In this document: positions 27,263 through 37,162 of the stretch, in pieces
How positions within the stretch are numbered: position 1 is the stretch's first letter
Layout of the letters: each line of letters starts with the position of its first letter
Assembly (NCBI GenBank): GCA_903927005.1
Contig: CAIYLH010000054.1
Span: forward strand, 1-64,000
Length of the DNA stretch: 64,000 nucleotides
Origin: an uncultured Pseudomonadota bacterium
GTDB lineage: Bacteria > Pseudomonadota > Gammaproteobacteria > Steroidobacterales > Steroidobacteraceae
Reading direction: 5' to 3'
Position numbers and translations under genes: made by a program
The notes under the pieces: generated by a model
Database searches by the model: none
Seen by the model: the letters and a program-made list of their open reading frames with translations, nothing else
What the model was told of the DNA's origin: nothing

Positions 27263-28306
27263 ATGACCTCCGTGATCTCCCTGCAGCCGCCGCGTGAACC
27301 GCTCGACAAGCGCGGCCGGCCCATGCACGACCTGCGCATTTCGGTCATGGACCGCTGCAACTTCCGCTGTCCCTACTGCATGCCGAAAGACACCTTCGGC
27401 GAGGGCTACCGTTTTCTCGGCACCGCCGAACGGCTCTCGTTCGCGGAGATCACCCGGCTCGCCTCGATCTTCGTCGACCTCGGCGTCCATAAGCTGCGCC
27501 TCACCGGCGGCGAGCCCCTGCTGCGCGCCGGCCTGCAGGAGCTGGTCGGCGACCTTGCGGCACTGCCTGGCGTGCGCGACGTCGCCTTGACCACCAACGG
27601 CGTGCTGCTCGCCCGCCACGCCGAGGAGCTGCGCGCGCAGGGACTCGGCCGCGTGACGGTCAGCCTCGACTCGCTGGATCCGGCCGTGTTCCACACGATG
27701 TCCGGCGGCTTTGGCAACCCGGCCGAGGTGATCGAGGGTATCGAGGCGGCGCTGGCGGCGGGCCTCGCGCCGATCAAGGTCAACTGCGTCGTGCAGCGTG
27801 GCGTCAACGATCACACGCTGCTCGCGCTGGTAGAGCGCTTCCGCGGCACCCGCGTCGTCGTGCGCGTCATTGAATACATGGATGTCGGCAACCGCAACCA
27901 CTGGGACCGCAGCCGCGTCGTGCCCTCCAAAGAGCTGCATGCCATGATCGACGCGCGCTGGAAGCTCGCGCCGATCGCAGCCGGGTATCACGGTGAGGTG
28001 GCCGAGCGCTACGGCTTCGCCGACGGCGCCGGCGAGATCGGCTTCATCTCATCGGTGACGCAGCCGTTCTGCGGTGGGTGCACGCGCGCGCGCCTGTCCA
28101 GCGAAGGGGTGCTGTACACCTGCCTGTTCGCGACCCAGGGTCTGGACCTGCGTACGCCACTACGCGCCGGCGCCGACGACGCTGCGATCGAAGCACTGAT
28201 CCGTGGCGCCTGGCTGGGCCGCAACGACCGCTACAGCGAGGCGCGCGCGGAGCCCAACGCGGAAGACACGCGTCGCAAGATCGAAATGTATTACATCGGG
28301 GGCTGA
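27263..28306 (+). CDS. moaA: GTP 3',8-cyclase MoaA
   Basis: This radical SAM enzyme performs the first step of molybdopterin synthesis, converting GTP to 3',8-cyclo-GTP. The 347-residue protein has the N-terminal cluster motif CNFRCPYC and the C-terminal cluster in [13 protein letters not shown] plus a Cys in YTCLFA. It ends in GG, as functional MoaA proteins do. The ATG at 27263 is the natural start; an in-frame TTG nine bases earlier overlaps moeA. MoaC starts inside its stop codon (TGATG). Confidence 0.95.
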   Translation: MTSVISLQPPREPLDKRGRPMHDLRISVMDRCNFRCPYCMPKDTFGEGYRFLGTAERLSFAEITRLASIFVDLGVHKLRLTGGEPLLRAGLQELVGDLAALPGVRDVALTTNGVLLARHAEELRAQGLGRVTVSLDSLDPAVFHTMSGGFGNPAEVIEGIEAALAAGLAPIKVNCVVQRGVNDHTLLALVERFRGTRVVVRVIEYMDVGNRNHWDRSRVVPSKELHAMIDARWKLAPIAAGYHGEVAERYGFADGAGEIGFISSVTQPFCGGCTRARLSSEGVLYTCLFATQGLDLRTPLRAGADDAAIEALIRGAWLGRNDRYSEARAEPNAEDTRRKIEMYYIGG

Positions 28307-28788
28307 TGACTACTCTCACGCACGTAGACGGCGACGGCGCCCCGACGATGGTCGATGTCGGCGGCAAGGCGGTGACAGCACGCAGCGCAGTGGCGGAGTC
28401 ACGCGTGCGCCTGCCGGCGGCCGTCGCCCGCACGCTCGCGCAGGCTGGCTTTGCCACCGCCAAGGGACCGGTCTTCCACACCGCGATCATCGCCGGCACC
28501 ATGGCCGCCAAGCGCACGCACGAACTGATTCCGTTTTGCCATCCGCTGGGACTGGACAAGTGCCGCATTCAGATAACGGCCGAGGGTGACGATGTGGTCA
28601 TCCGCTGCGAGGTCGCGGTCGAACATCGCACCGGAGTCGAGATGGAGGCGCTGACCGGCGCCAGCGTCGCCGCACTGACCGTGTACGACATGTGCAAGGC
28701 GCTGTCGCATGACATCGTCATCGACGGCACCCGCCTGCTGCACAAGCGTGGCGGCAAGAGCGACTTTGGAGCCGACCATGAGCGCTGA
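28306..28788 (+). CDS. moaC: Cyclic pyranopterin monophosphate synthase MoaC
   Basis: MoaC converts 3',8-cyclo-GTP to cyclic pyranopterin monophosphate, the product of the MoaA-MoaC pair. The 160-residue protein has [20 protein letters not shown], the main conserved block, [19 protein letters not shown], and a C-terminal Lys in HKRGGKS. It starts within the moaA stop codon and overlaps mobA by 11 bases, so its translation is coupled on both sides. Confidence 0.95.
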   Translation: MTTLTHVDGDGAPTMVDVGGKAVTARSAVAESRVRLPAAVARTLAQAGFATAKGPVFHTAIIAGTMAAKRTHELIPFCHPLGLDKCRIQITAEGDDVVIRCEVAVEHRTGVEMEALTGASVAALTVYDMCKALSHDIVIDGTRLLHKRGGKSDFGADHER

Positions 28789-29380
28789 CGCGCCCCTCGC
28801 AGGGCTGGTGCTCGCCGGCGGTCGCAGCACGCGCATGCAGCGCGACAAGGCGACACTTGAATTCAACGGTGAGACGCAGCTGGCGCGCGCCATGCGGCTG
28901 GTCGGCACGCACTGCGAGCGCACATTCGTCTCGGTGCGCGCCGATCAACAGACCGAGGACGAGCGCGCCCGCTGGCCGCAGGTGCTCGACCGTCTTGGCG
29001 AGGTCGGCCCCGCGGCCGGCATCCTCGCCGCACAGGAAATGCTGCCCGATCACGCCTGGCTCGTGGTCGCAGTGGACCTGCCATTGCTTGACGACGCGAC
29101 GCTCGCGGCGCTGGTCGCCGCGCGGGATCCTGCTGCCGTCGCCACTGCCTACCGCAGCAGCGGCGACGCGCTACCGGAGCCGCTGTGTGCGATCTGGGAG
29201 CCGGCCAGCCACGCGCCACTTGCCGCGTTCATCGAGGGCGGCCGCAGCTGCCCGCGCAAGTTTCTGATCACGCACCACGCACGACTGGTAGAGCTCGCCT
29301 CGCCGCAGGCACTGGCAAACGTAAACACGCCAGCCGACTACGCCGCAGTAACAGCCCTCGGCGCAGGAGAGGCACGATGA
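28778..29380 (+). CDS. mobA: Molybdenum cofactor guanylyltransferase MobA
   Basis: MobA attaches GMP to the molybdenum cofactor to make the guanine dinucleotide form used by DMSO-reductase family enzymes. The 200-residue nucleotidyltransferase has the N-terminal [14 protein letters not shown] motif for GTP binding, the metal-binding region VVAVDLPLL and the late PADYAAV. Its presence means that this organism probably makes bis-MGD enzymes such as nitrate reductase or formate dehydrogenase, none of which are in the window. It overlaps moaC by 11 bases and moaD by 4. Confidence 0.92.
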   Translation: MSADAPLAGLVLAGGRSTRMQRDKATLEFNGETQLARAMRLVGTHCERTFVSVRADQQTEDERARWPQVLDRLGEVGPAAGILAAQEMLPDHAWLVVAVDLPLLDDATLAALVAARDPAAVATAYRSSGDALPEPLCAIWEPASHAPLAAFIEGGRSCPRKFLITHHARLVELASPQALANVNTPADYAAVTALGAGEAR

Positions 29381-29619
29381 CTTCGATAGAGGTGCAGTAC
29401 TACGCGCTACTACGCGAACAGGCCGGCGTCAGCCGCGAGCGCGTCGATACGCCAGCAACGACACCCGCTGCGCTTTATGAAGAGCTGCAGGCCCGCTACG
29501 GCTTCACCCTGGCACGCGCGCAACTGCGCGTTGCGATCAATGGCGAGTTCGCCGACTGGAACGCCGTGCTCCCGCTCGGTGCGGAAGTCGTGTTCATCCC
29601 GCCGGTCGCCGGCGGCTGA
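29377..29619 (+). CDS. moaD: Molybdopterin synthase sulfur carrier MoaD
   Basis: This 80-residue ubiquitin-like protein ends in VAGG, the C-terminal diglycine that is adenylated by MoeB and thiocarboxylated before donating sulfur to MoaE. The fold is consistent with IEVQYYALLREQAG at the start and INGEFADWNAVLPLGAEVVF near the end. The ATG overlaps the mobA stop as ATGA. It is kept as a separate gene although its partners MoaE and MoeB are fused in the next gene. Confidence 0.94.
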   Translation: MTSIEVQYYALLREQAGVSRERVDTPATTPAALYEELQARYGFTLARAQLRVAINGEFADWNAVLPLGAEVVFIPPVAGG

Positions 29620-29621
29620 CG

Positions 29622-31211
29622 ATGGCACGCTTCGAGTTCAGCGAGCGTGCGCTCGATACGCTGGCACTGCAGGAATCCCTGACAGATCGCGCCTGTGGTG
29701 GCTACGCCAGCTTCGAAGGCTGGGTGCGCGACTTCAACGACGGTCGGCAGGTTGCACGACTGGAATACGAGGCCTATGCGCTGCTCGCGGTCAAGGAAGG
29801 AGAGCGCATCGTCGCCGAGGCGATCGAGCGCTTCGGCGTCACCCATGCGCGCTGCGTGCACCGCATTGGCAACCTGCCACTGGGCGAGCTCGCGGTCTGG
29901 GTAGGCGTCAGCTCGCCACATCGTGGCGAAGCGTTCGCGGCCTGCCGCTACATCATTGACGAGGTCAAGCACCGCGTCCCCATCTGGAAGAAGGAACATT
30001 ACCTCGACGGCGACTCGGGCTGGGTCAATTGTGAGCGCTGCGCAGCGGCTCCCGCGACCACCGCTGCGGGGACACACGATCATCATGATCATGCGCACGA
30101 GCACCATGACCACGACGAGACCCTCGCGCCGACGGCGATCGGCGTGCACGCGCCTGGCCTGCCGCAGCCCGACTACTCTCGCCAGCAGGTGCTGCCGGAA
30201 GTAGGCGCCGCAGGTCAAGCGCGGCTGCGCGCGGCGCGCGTGCTGGTGATCGGCGCCGGCGGTCTTGGTACACCGGTGCTCAGCTACCTTGCCGGCGCAG
30301 GCATCGGCACGCTCGGCGTCATCGACGGCGATGTGCTGGATGCCTCCAATCTGCACCGACAGACGCTCTATGCGCTCGCCGACGTCGGCCGACCCAAAGC
30401 CCTGCTCGCTGCCGAACGACTGCGCGCGCTCAACCCCGAAGTAGACGTACGCGCCTATGTGCAGCGCGCTGATGCCGAGCAGCTGCCAGCGCTTGCCGCG
30501 GGCTTCGACGTGCTGGTCGACTGCAGCGACAACTTCCGCACGCGGTTCCTGGTCAACGACGTTGCCGTTCGGCTCGGCAAGCCGGCGGTCATCGCGAGCG
30601 TCTACCAGTACGAAGGCCAGCTGCAGGTACTGACCCCCTCCAGCGCCTGCCTGCGCTGCATTTGGCCAGACGGCGCACATGACGGCCTGGTCGGCAACTG
30701 TGCCGAGGCCGGCGTACTCGGCCCAGTGGCCGGGGTACTCGGCAGCATGCAGGCCTTGGAAGTACTAAAGCTCCTGCTCGGCCTGGACTCGCCGGCGATC
30801 GGCGCGGTCGTGCTGGTGGACTTGCGCACGCTGGAGACACGCCGCCTGCGTGCGCCGCGCGCCGCCGGCTGCGATGCGGGTGCCTGCATGCGCCTGCCGA
30901 GCGCGACTGCCGTGGCAATGGAGCTGGAGGTCGAGCTGGACCTGTCGGCAGAGGGCACTATCGCCGACTGGACCATGGTCGACCTGCGCGAATTGACCGA
31001 GACGGTCGCCTCACCACTTGCGCTGGCACATCTGCATCTGCCGCTGGCGCAACTGCTCGCCGATCCCGCCCGACTGCCGCCAGGGCCGCGTTATCTGCTG
31101 GTGTGCGCGCGCGGACAGCGCTCGCGCGGAGCTGCCGAAGCACTGCGGGCGGCGGGACGGGATGGGATCTGGTCATTGCGCGGCGGGCTGGCTGCGCAAC
31201 CGCGTCGCTAG
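29622..31211 (+). CDS. MoaE-MoeB-rhodanese fusion protein
   Basis: This 529-residue protein joins three parts of the MoaD sulfur relay. Residues 1-140 are MoaE, the catalytic subunit of molybdopterin synthase (ASFEGWVRDFNDG, VCSSPHR-like GVSSPHRGEAF, active-site Lys region PIWKKEHY). A linker at 152-164 has eight His in thirteen residues. Residues 175-430 are MoeB/ThiF-like: GAGGLGTPVLSYLAGAGIG binds ATP, NLHRQTLY and the zinc cysteines in CLRC and CDAGAC follow. Residues 440-529 are a rhodanese domain with an active-site CARGQRS (Cys495). One polypeptide could thus adenylate MoaD, sulfurate it and use it. MoeB-rhodanese fusions are known (MOCS3/MoeZ); MoaE at the front is less usual. It is the last gene of the operon. 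Confidence 0.93.
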   Translation: MARFEFSERALDTLALQESLTDRACGGYASFEGWVRDFNDGRQVARLEYEAYALLAVKEGERIVAEAIERFGVTHARCVHRIGNLPLGELAVWVGVSSPHRGEAFAACRYIIDEVKHRVPIWKKEHYLDGDSGWVNCERCAAAPATTAAGTHDHHDHAHEHHDHDETLAPTAIGVHAPGLPQPDYSRQQVLPEVGAAGQARLRAARVLVIGAGGLGTPVLSYLAGAGIGTLGVIDGDVLDASNLHRQTLYALADVGRPKALLAAERLRALNPEVDVRAYVQRADAEQLPALAAGFDVLVDCSDNFRTRFLVNDVAVRLGKPAVIASVYQYEGQLQVLTPSSACLRCIWPDGAHDGLVGNCAEAGVLGPVAGVLGSMQALEVLKLLLGLDSPAIGAVVLVDLRTLETRRLRAPRAAGCDAGACMRLPSATAVAMELEVELDLSAEGTIADWTMVDLRELTETVASPLALAHLHLPLAQLLADPARLPPGPRYLLVCARGQRSRGAAEALRAAGRDGIWSLRGGLAAQPRR

Positions 31212-31224
31212 GGCTGCGACTCGT

Positions 31225-32526
31225 TCAGCCGGGCCGCACCTGGCCGGTGCCGCGCACCACGTACTTGTAGCTGGTGAGCTGCTCAACGCCTACCGGGCCA
31301 CGCGCGTGGAAGCGATCGGTGGAGATGCCGATCTCGGCCCCCATGCCAAATTCACCACCATCGGCAAACTGCGTCGAGGCGTTGTGCAGCACGATGGCGC
31401 TGTCGACAGCGTTCAAGAAACGCTCGGCGGTAACGGCGTTCTCGGTCACGATCGACTCGGTGTGGGCCGAGCCGTAGCGGGCAATGTGCGCGATGGCGGC
31501 CTCCACCCCAGGAACGACGCGCACCGCGATGATCGCGTCGAGGTACTCGGTTAGCCAATCCTGCTCGGTGGCCGGCAATACGCGCGGATCGGCGGCCTGC
31601 GCGGCAGCGTCACCCCGCACCTCGCAGCCGGCATCGAGCAACGCGCGCAGCAGCGGCGCGAGGTGGGTGGCGGCGGCACCCTCGTCTACCAGCAGCGTCT
31701 CGGCGGCGCCGCAGATGCCGGTTCGCCTGAGCTTGGCGTTGAGCACGATCTCACGGGCCATCGCCAGGTCAGCTTCCCGGTCCACATAGACATGGCAATT
31801 GCCGTCGAGGTGGCCAATCACCGGCACGCGCGCCTCGCGCTGGACCCGCTCGATCAGCCCCTTGCCGCCGCGCGGCACGACCACGTCGATGTAGTCCGTC
31901 ATGCCGGCGAGCAGGTAGCGCACCGCCTCACGGTCGGTGGTGGGCACGCGCTGGATGCAGGCGGCGGGCAGCCCCGCCGCCACGAGCCCCGCCTCGAGGC
32001 AGGCATGGATCGCGGCACTGGAGTGAAAACTCTCTGATCCCGGCCGCAGGATCACAGCATTGCCCGATTTCAGGCACAGCGCACCGGCGTCTGCCGTCAC
32101 GTTCGGCCGGCTCTCGTAGATGATCGCAATGACGCCCAGTGGCACCCGTACTCGCTGGAAGCGCAGCCCATTGGGTTGGGTCCATTCGGCGGTCACAGTG
32201 CCGATCGGATCCTCGAGCGCGGCGACCTGTTCCAGGCCGCGGGCCATCGACTCGATGCGGGTGCTGTCCAGCAACAGCCGCTCCAGCAGCGCGCCGCTCA
32301 GGCCACGGGCACGGGCGGTCTGGAGGTCCTGCGCGTTAGCCTCGAGCAGTCGCGGCGCGGCCGCGCGTATCGCAGCGGCAGCAGCGATGAGCGCGGCGTC
32401 CTTGAGCTCCCGTGAGGCGGCCGCGAGCACCTCGGCGGCGGCCAGTGCCGCCACGCCGAGTTGCAGCATCGTGGCGCCAAGGGCGTCGGGTGAGGTCGGA
32501 ATCCGGGCAGAAGGCATATCACTCAC
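31225..32526 (-). CDS. proA: Glutamate-5-semialdehyde dehydrogenase (gamma-glutamyl phosphate reductase)
   Basis: ProA reduces gamma-glutamyl phosphate to glutamate-5-semialdehyde with NADPH, the second step of proline synthesis. At 433 residues it is a typical length. Conserved blocks are [19 protein letters not shown], the stretch [17 protein letters not shown], and the catalytic Cys region in [15 protein letters not shown]. The C-terminal [19 protein letters not shown] is typical. The gene overlaps proB by eight bases, as in many proBA operons. Confidence 0.95.
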   Translation of the reverse strand: MSDMPSARIPTSPDALGATMLQLGVAALAAAEVLAAASRELKDAALIAAAAAIRAAAPRLLEANAQDLQTARARGLSGALLERLLLDSTRIESMARGLEQVAALEDPIGTVTAEWTQPNGLRFQRVRVPLGVIAIIYESRPNVTADAGALCLKSGNAVILRPGSESFHSSAAIHACLEAGLVAAGLPAACIQRVPTTDREAVRYLLAGMTDYIDVVVPRGGKGLIERVQREARVPVIGHLDGNCHVYVDREADLAMAREIVLNAKLRRTGICGAAETLLVDEGAAATHLAPLLRALLDAGCEVRGDAAAQAADPRVLPATEQDWLTEYLDAIIAVRVVPGVEAAIAHIARYGSAHTESIVTENAVTAERFLNAVDSAIVLHNASTQFADGGEFGMGAEIGISTDRFHARGPVGVEQLTSYKYVVRGTGQVRPG

Positions 32527-33661
32527 CGAGTATTACCAGGTCGTCACGATGGATCAGCTCCTCGCGCCCGCTATAACCGAGCAGCGACTCGATCTCGGCG
32601 CTGCGCCGGCCGGCGATCAGCGCCGCGTCGGTGGACGAGTAGGCAGCCAGGCCGCGGGCGACCTCGCGCCCACCAGCCACCACACTGACGGTATCGCCGC
32701 GCTCGAAGCGGCCGCCGACCCGCACGACACCCGCCGGCAGAAGGCTCTTGCCGCGACCGAGCGCGGCGGCGGCGCCATCGTCGATCGACAGTTTGCCGCG
32801 CGGCTTCAAGGTGCCAGCGATCCACTGCTTGCGCATCGCCAGCGGCGTCGTACTCGGCAGGAACCAGCTGCAGCGCTCACCGTCCGCGATCGCCCGCAGC
32901 GGGTGGGAGCGGCGGCCGCTGGCGATACACAGGCTGCTGCCGGCGCCAACCGCGATTCGCGCCGCGGCAACCTTTGTGGTCATGCCGCCAGAGCCGATGC
33001 CGGAGGTGGGCCCCGTGGCCATCGCCTCGACCGCATCGTTGATCTCACGGATCTCCGGCAGGAAGCGTGCGTTCGGGTCACGGCCGGGATCGGCCGTGTA
33101 AAGACCGTCGATGTCGGATAACAGCACCACGCACTCGGCACTCGCCATCTGCGCGACGCGAGCCGCCAGCCGGTCGTTGTCGCCATAACGAATTTCGGCG
33201 GTCGCGACGGTGTCGTTCTCGTTGATTACCGGCACCGCGCCCAGCGCGAGCAGGGTATTGAGGGTCGCGCGGGCGTTCAGGTAGCGGCGCCGTTCCTCGG
33301 TGTCCTCCAGCGTCAGCAGCACCTGCGCCACTGCCAGGCCGCGATCTTCGAGGATTTCCTGCCAGGCGCGCGCCAGCCGGATCTGGCCGACCGCCGCAGC
33401 CGCCTGGCTTTCCTCCAGCCGCAGCCGCCCAGCCGGCAGGCCCAGATGCCGCCGACCCAGCGCGATCGCGCCGCTGGAGACGACGATCAATTGCTGTCCC
33501 CGACCGGCGGCCTCGGCGAGGTCGTCCGCCAGGGTTTCAAGCCAGGCCCGGTTGAGGCGCCCCGTCTTAGCATCCACCAAGAGCGCCGAACCGACCTTGA
33601 CGATCAGGCGGCGAGCATCCCGGAGACGCCGTGCGCGGGCACGAAATTCAGCTTGCGACAT
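32519..33661 (-). CDS. proB: Glutamate 5-kinase with PUA domain
   Basis: ProB phosphorylates glutamate to start proline synthesis and is the feedback-controlled step. The 380-residue protein has an amino acid kinase domain ([11 protein letters not shown] at the start, [40 protein letters not shown]) and a C-terminal PUA domain from about residue 285. The PUA-containing form is the usual bacterial one and is linked to proline feedback. The start ATG at 33661 is the only good one. Confidence 0.95.
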   Translation of the reverse strand: MSQAEFRARARRLRDARRLIVKVGSALLVDAKTGRLNRAWLETLADDLAEAAGRGQQLIVVSSGAIALGRRHLGLPAGRLRLEESQAAAAVGQIRLARAWQEILEDRGLAVAQVLLTLEDTEERRRYLNARATLNTLLALGAVPVINENDTVATAEIRYGDNDRLAARVAQMASAECVVLLSDIDGLYTADPGRDPNARFLPEIREINDAVEAMATGPTSGIGSGGMTTKVAAARIAVGAGSSLCIASGRRSHPLRAIADGERCSWFLPSTTPLAMRKQWIAGTLKPRGKLSIDDGAAAALGRGKSLLPAGVVRVGGRFERGDTVSVVAGGREVARGLAAYSSTDAALIAGRRSAEIESLLGYSGREELIHRDDLVILGE

Positions 33662-33948
33662 GTTTTAGAGCGCTGCCAGCCACGGGACGGAAGACCCGGC
33701 GCGACTATACCGGGATCGCCTGCACCGCCGCACCACCGTACGCCTAGCCGAAACCGGCCGGCACAGGCACAGACACAGGCAAACATCTCAGCCGCCGCTG
33801 CGACGGAGTTGGAAAAACGGCTAGGGTCAACCCGCAGGGCATATGCACATTTGCGTATGGGACCTAGGGCGTCCCCTCCCGTACGCTCTGAGCGCTGCAA
33901 AAACGGCCAGAATGGGCCGCCTTTATCCTCTCGCGGAACGGAACGCAC
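33662..33948. other. Intergenic region between divergent proB and ccoN
   Basis: This 287-base gap must hold promoters for proBA and for the cbb3 operon. I searched by eye for an FNR/Anr box (TTGAT, four bases, ATCAA) and saw none. It does contain GGGACCTAGGGCGTCCC-like symmetry and a TATGGGACCTAG stretch that recurs near the receiver gene downstream of fixJ. Confidence 0.6.
33856..33867 (+). promoter_or_regulatory. Candidate FixJ-type site upstream of ccoN
   Basis: TATGGGACCTAG shares the core TAT(T)GGGAC(C)TA with the complement of a stretch at 45838-45856, just upstream of the receiver gene behind fixJ. The site is 82 bases before the ccoN start. The assignment to FixJ is guesswork from context and from the lack of an FNR box. 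Confidence 0.2.
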
Positions 33949-35376
33949 ATGCAAAGCGCGGAAACCTACAACGATACTGTCGTCAGACAGTTCGCCCTGA
34001 TGACCGTGGTCTGGGGGATCGTCGGCATGCTGGTGGGGGTCATCATCGCCTCCCAGCTGCTGTTCCCGGCCCTGAACTTCGACATCGCCTGGCTCAGCTA
34101 CGGCCGCCTGCGGCCACTGCACACCAATGCCGTGATTTTCGCGTTCGGAGGCAGCGCGCTGTTCTGCACCTCCTACTACATCGTGCAGCGGACCTGCCAC
34201 GCGCGACTGTTTGCCGGGCCGCTGGCAACGTTCACGTTCTGGGGCTGGCAGGCGATCATTCTCGCCGCTGCCATTACCCTGCCGCTCGGCATCACCAGCG
34301 GCAAGGAATACGCCGAACTGGAATGGCCAATTGACCTCGCCATCGCGGTGGTGTGGGTCTGCTACGCGATCGTGTTTCTGGGCACGATCGTCAAGCGCAA
34401 GGTCAAGCACATCTACGTCGCCAACTGGTTCTTCGCGGCGTTCATCATCACCGTTGCAGTGCTGCACATCGTCAACAGCGCCGCGATTCCGGTGACGATG
34501 TGGAAGTCCTACTCCGCCTACGCTGGCGTCGTCGACGCGATGGTGCAGTGGTGGTACGGCCACAACGCGGTCGGATTCTTCCTGACCGCCGGCTTCCTCG
34601 GCATCATGTACTACTTCGTGCCAAAGCAGGCAGGCCGGCCGGTGTACTCGTACCGACTGTCGGTCGTGCACTTCTGGGCGCTGATCTCGGTGTACATGTG
34701 GGCAGGCCCCCACCACCTGATCTATACCTCACTGCCGGACTGGGCGCAGTCGCTCGGCATGGTGTTCTCGCTGATCCTGATCGCGCCATCGTGGGGCGGC
34801 ATGATCAACGGCATCATGACCCTCTCGGGCGCCTGGCATAAGCTGCGCACCGATCCGATCCTGAAGTTCCTGATCGTCTCGCTGTCCTTCTACGGCATGT
34901 CGACGTTCGAAGGGCCGATGATGTCGATCAAGACCGTCAACGCGCTGTCGCACTACACCGACTGGACGATCGGCCACGTGCATTCCGGCGCCCTCGGCTG
35001 GGTCGCCATGGTGTCTATCGGCGCGCTCTACGCACTGATCCCGCGTCTGTACGGGCGCACTGAAATGCACAGCACGAAGCTCATCGACATTCACTTCTGG
35101 GTGATGACCATCGGCGTCGTGCTGTATGTCGCGGCAATGTGGATCTCGGGCGTAACGCAGGGCCTCATGTGGCGCGCGACGAACGTCGACGGCACGCTGA
35201 CCTACACCTTCGTCGAGGCGCTCAAGGCCACCTACCCGTTCTACGCGGTACGCCTGATCGGCGGCGTGATGGTGCTGTCGGGCATGTTCCTGATGGCCTA
35301 CAACGTCTGGAAGACGATCACCGCACCGAATGCCTCGACCGTTGCGCAGCCGGTGCCCGCGCCGGCGCACGGCTGA
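33949..35376 (+). CDS. ccoN: cbb3-type cytochrome c oxidase subunit I
   Basis: CcoN is the catalytic subunit of the high-affinity cbb3 oxidase in the inner membrane and holds two b-type haems and the copper. The 475-residue protein has about twelve transmembrane segments. The haem-binding His are in [14 protein letters not shown] and in [17 protein letters not shown], copper and haem His are in [11 protein letters not shown], and a His pair is in HVHSGALGW. It starts the eleven-kilobase cco locus. Expression in low oxygen is expected, probably through the FixLJ system encoded downstream. Confidence 0.97.
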   Translation: MQSAETYNDTVVRQFALMTVVWGIVGMLVGVIIASQLLFPALNFDIAWLSYGRLRPLHTNAVIFAFGGSALFCTSYYIVQRTCHARLFAGPLATFTFWGWQAIILAAAITLPLGITSGKEYAELEWPIDLAIAVVWVCYAIVFLGTIVKRKVKHIYVANWFFAAFIITVAVLHIVNSAAIPVTMWKSYSAYAGVVDAMVQWWYGHNAVGFFLTAGFLGIMYYFVPKQAGRPVYSYRLSVVHFWALISVYMWAGPHHLIYTSLPDWAQSLGMVFSLILIAPSWGGMINGIMTLSGAWHKLRTDPILKFLIVSLSFYGMSTFEGPMMSIKTVNALSHYTDWTIGHVHSGALGWVAMVSIGALYALIPRLYGRTEMHSTKLIDIHFWVMTIGVVLYVAAMWISGVTQGLMWRATNVDGTLTYTFVEALKATYPFYAVRLIGGVMVLSGMFLMAYNVWKTITAPNASTVAQPVPAPAHG

Positions 35377-35410
35377 GCTCGGCGCCGCAACCGCATCTGG
35401 AAGCCAACTC

Positions 35411-36022
35411 ATGAACCACGAAAAGATCGAAAAGAACGTCGGCCTGCTAGGGGTGCTGACGGCGATCGTCATCAGCGTCGGCGGACTGGTCGAGATCGTG
35501 CCTTTGTACTTCAGCAGTCAGGTCACGGACCCCGCCCCAGGCGTGGTGCCGTACACCGCCCTGCAGGTAGAGGGTCGCGATATCTACCTGCGCGAAGGCT
35601 GCTACAACTGCCATTCGCAGATGATTCGGCCGCTGCGCGCCGAGACTGAGCGTTACGGCCATTACTCGGTAGCGGGCGAGTCGGTCTACGACCACCCATT
35701 CCAGTTCGGCTCGAAGCGCACGGGGCCCGACCTCGCACGCGTCGGGGCCCGCTATTCGGACGAGTGGCACCGAGCGCACCTCAACAACCCGCGCGACGTC
35801 GTCCCCGAGTCGAACATGCCCGGCTTTCCGTGGCTGGCAACGGCCAAGATCGACAGTGACGTCACGGCAAAGAAGCTCAAGGCCCTACGCATCGTCGGCG
35901 TTCCGTACACCGACGCCGACATTGCCGGCGCCAAGGCCGCTGTCGAGGGCAAGACCGAACAGGATGCGCTGGTCGACTACCTGCAGCACCTCGGCCTCGC
36001 CTCCAAGACGTGGAAGAAGTGA
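35411..36022 (+). CDS. ccoO: cbb3-type cytochrome c oxidase subunit II
   Basis: CcoO is a monohaem cytochrome c anchored by one N-terminal transmembrane helix ([20 protein letters not shown]). The haem motif is [11 protein letters not shown], with a later Met ligand in ESNMPGFPW. The protein has 203 residues and passes electrons from CcoP to CcoN. The ATG at 35411 is used because the upstream frame lies within ccoN. It is separated from ccoQ by two bases. Confidence 0.96.
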   Translation: MNHEKIEKNVGLLGVLTAIVISVGGLVEIVPLYFSSQVTDPAPGVVPYTALQVEGRDIYLREGCYNCHSQMIRPLRAETERYGHYSVAGESVYDHPFQFGSKRTGPDLARVGARYSDEWHRAHLNNPRDVVPESNMPGFPWLATAKIDSDVTAKKLKALRIVGVPYTDADIAGAKAAVEGKTEQDALVDYLQHLGLASKTWKK

Positions 36023-36024
36023 CG

Positions 36025-36198
36025 ATGAGCTCAACCTTGTACGGATGGGTCGCCGGAATTTCGACCCTGCTGTCCATGATCGCCTTCCTCGGCGTCGTGG
36101 CTTGGAGCTACAGCCGGCGCCGTGGCAGCGCGTTTGACGCCGCCGCACGCATGCCGCTTGAGGAAGATGCACGTCAGACGCCGGGAGCTCAGTCATGA
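36025..36198 (+). CDS. ccoQ: cbb3-type cytochrome oxidase subunit CcoQ
   Basis: This 57-residue single-span membrane protein has one helix (YGWVAGISTLLSMIAFLGVVAWSY divided by no charge) and a cytosolic arginine-rich tail, SRRRGS. Its place between ccoO and ccoP and its size fit CcoQ (FixQ), which stabilises the oxidase. An upstream in-frame start at 36010 is possible but lies inside ccoO. The stop overlaps the ccoP start as ATGA. Confidence 0.9.
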   Translation: MSSTLYGWVAGISTLLSMIAFLGVVAWSYSRRRGSAFDAAARMPLEEDARQTPGAQS

Positions 36199-37154
36199 GT
36201 GGCTTTTGGAATTTATGGATTGCGGGTCTTGTTTCACTGAACATCGCCTTCGTCGGCTGGCTGCTGTTCGCAACGGCACTCAAGAAGAAGGGCGATCAGA
36301 AGGCCGGCCCGGAAACAACCGGGCACATCTGGGACGGTGACCTGCGCGAATACAACAACCCGCTGCCGCGCTGGTGGCTGGGCATTTTCTACGCGTCGAT
36401 CGTCTTCGCGCTGCTGTACCTCGTGCTATTCCCCGGCTTCGGCTCGTTCAAGGGGATTCTCGGCTGGTCGCAGGTCAGCCAGTGGCAGGGCCAGAAGGCG
36501 GACGCCGACGCCGTCGTGTCGCGGGAATTCGCCCGCTTCACCGGCGTCAGTGTTGAGGATCTGGCCAAGGATCCGGGCGCGATCAAGATCGCCAAGAACC
36601 TGTTCGCGGCAAACTGCGCCATGTGCCACGGATCCGACGCGCACGGCGCCAAGGGCTTCCCGAATCTGACCAGCCCGAATCTGACCTGGGGCCGCACGGC
36701 CGACGACATCGTCGCTACGATCAGCAATGGCCGGGCAGGTGTGATGCCAACCTGGAAGGACACTCTCGGCGCCGACGGCGTCGTGCAGGTGGCCAACTAC
36801 GTCTATACCCTGTCAGGCCGGACCGCCCCGGACGCTGCTGCAGCTGCCGCCGGCAAGGAGAAGTTCGCGACGATCTGCTTCGCCTGTCACGGTCCGGAGG
36901 GCAAGGGCAATAAGCTGCTCGGCGCCCCTAACCTGACGGACGATTACTGGATCTACGGCAGCTCGCTAGATACCATCAAGGAGACCGTTGCCAACGGCCG
37001 CACCAACCGGATGCCCGCGTGGCTCGACACGCTTGGCGAACAGAAGGTAAAGCTGCTGGCTGCGTACATTTACAGCCTCGCACCGCCGCCGGCGGACGCC
37101 GCTGCTGCGCCAGCACCCGTCGCTGACGCCGCCCCGGCGCCAGCAGGCACCTGA
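36195..37154 (+). CDS. ccoP: cbb3-type cytochrome c oxidase subunit III
   Basis: CcoP is a dihaem cytochrome c that receives electrons from soluble donors in the periplasm. The 319-residue protein has two N-terminal transmembrane helices, then two cytochrome c domains with CAMCHG and CFACHG, and axial Met candidates in AGVMPTWKD and NRMPAWLD. The motif HIWDGDLREYNNPLPRWW between the helices is a family hallmark. It ends in a proline/alanine-rich tail. Confidence 0.96.
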   Translation: MSGFWNLWIAGLVSLNIAFVGWLLFATALKKKGDQKAGPETTGHIWDGDLREYNNPLPRWWLGIFYASIVFALLYLVLFPGFGSFKGILGWSQVSQWQGQKADADAVVSREFARFTGVSVEDLAKDPGAIKIAKNLFAANCAMCHGSDAHGAKGFPNLTSPNLTWGRTADDIVATISNGRAGVMPTWKDTLGADGVVQVANYVYTLSGRTAPDAAAAAAGKEKFATICFACHGPEGKGNKLLGAPNLTDDYWIYGSSLDTIKETVANGRTNRMPAWLDTLGEQKVKLLAAYIYSLAPPPADAAAAPAPVADAAPAPAGT

Positions 37155-37162
37155 AGGGAACC

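Noticed and set aside
30012..30681. Long minus-strand open frames opposite the Moco genes
   Set aside because: They are the antisense of clearly conserved coding regions in a GC-rich genome, with no recognisable domains.
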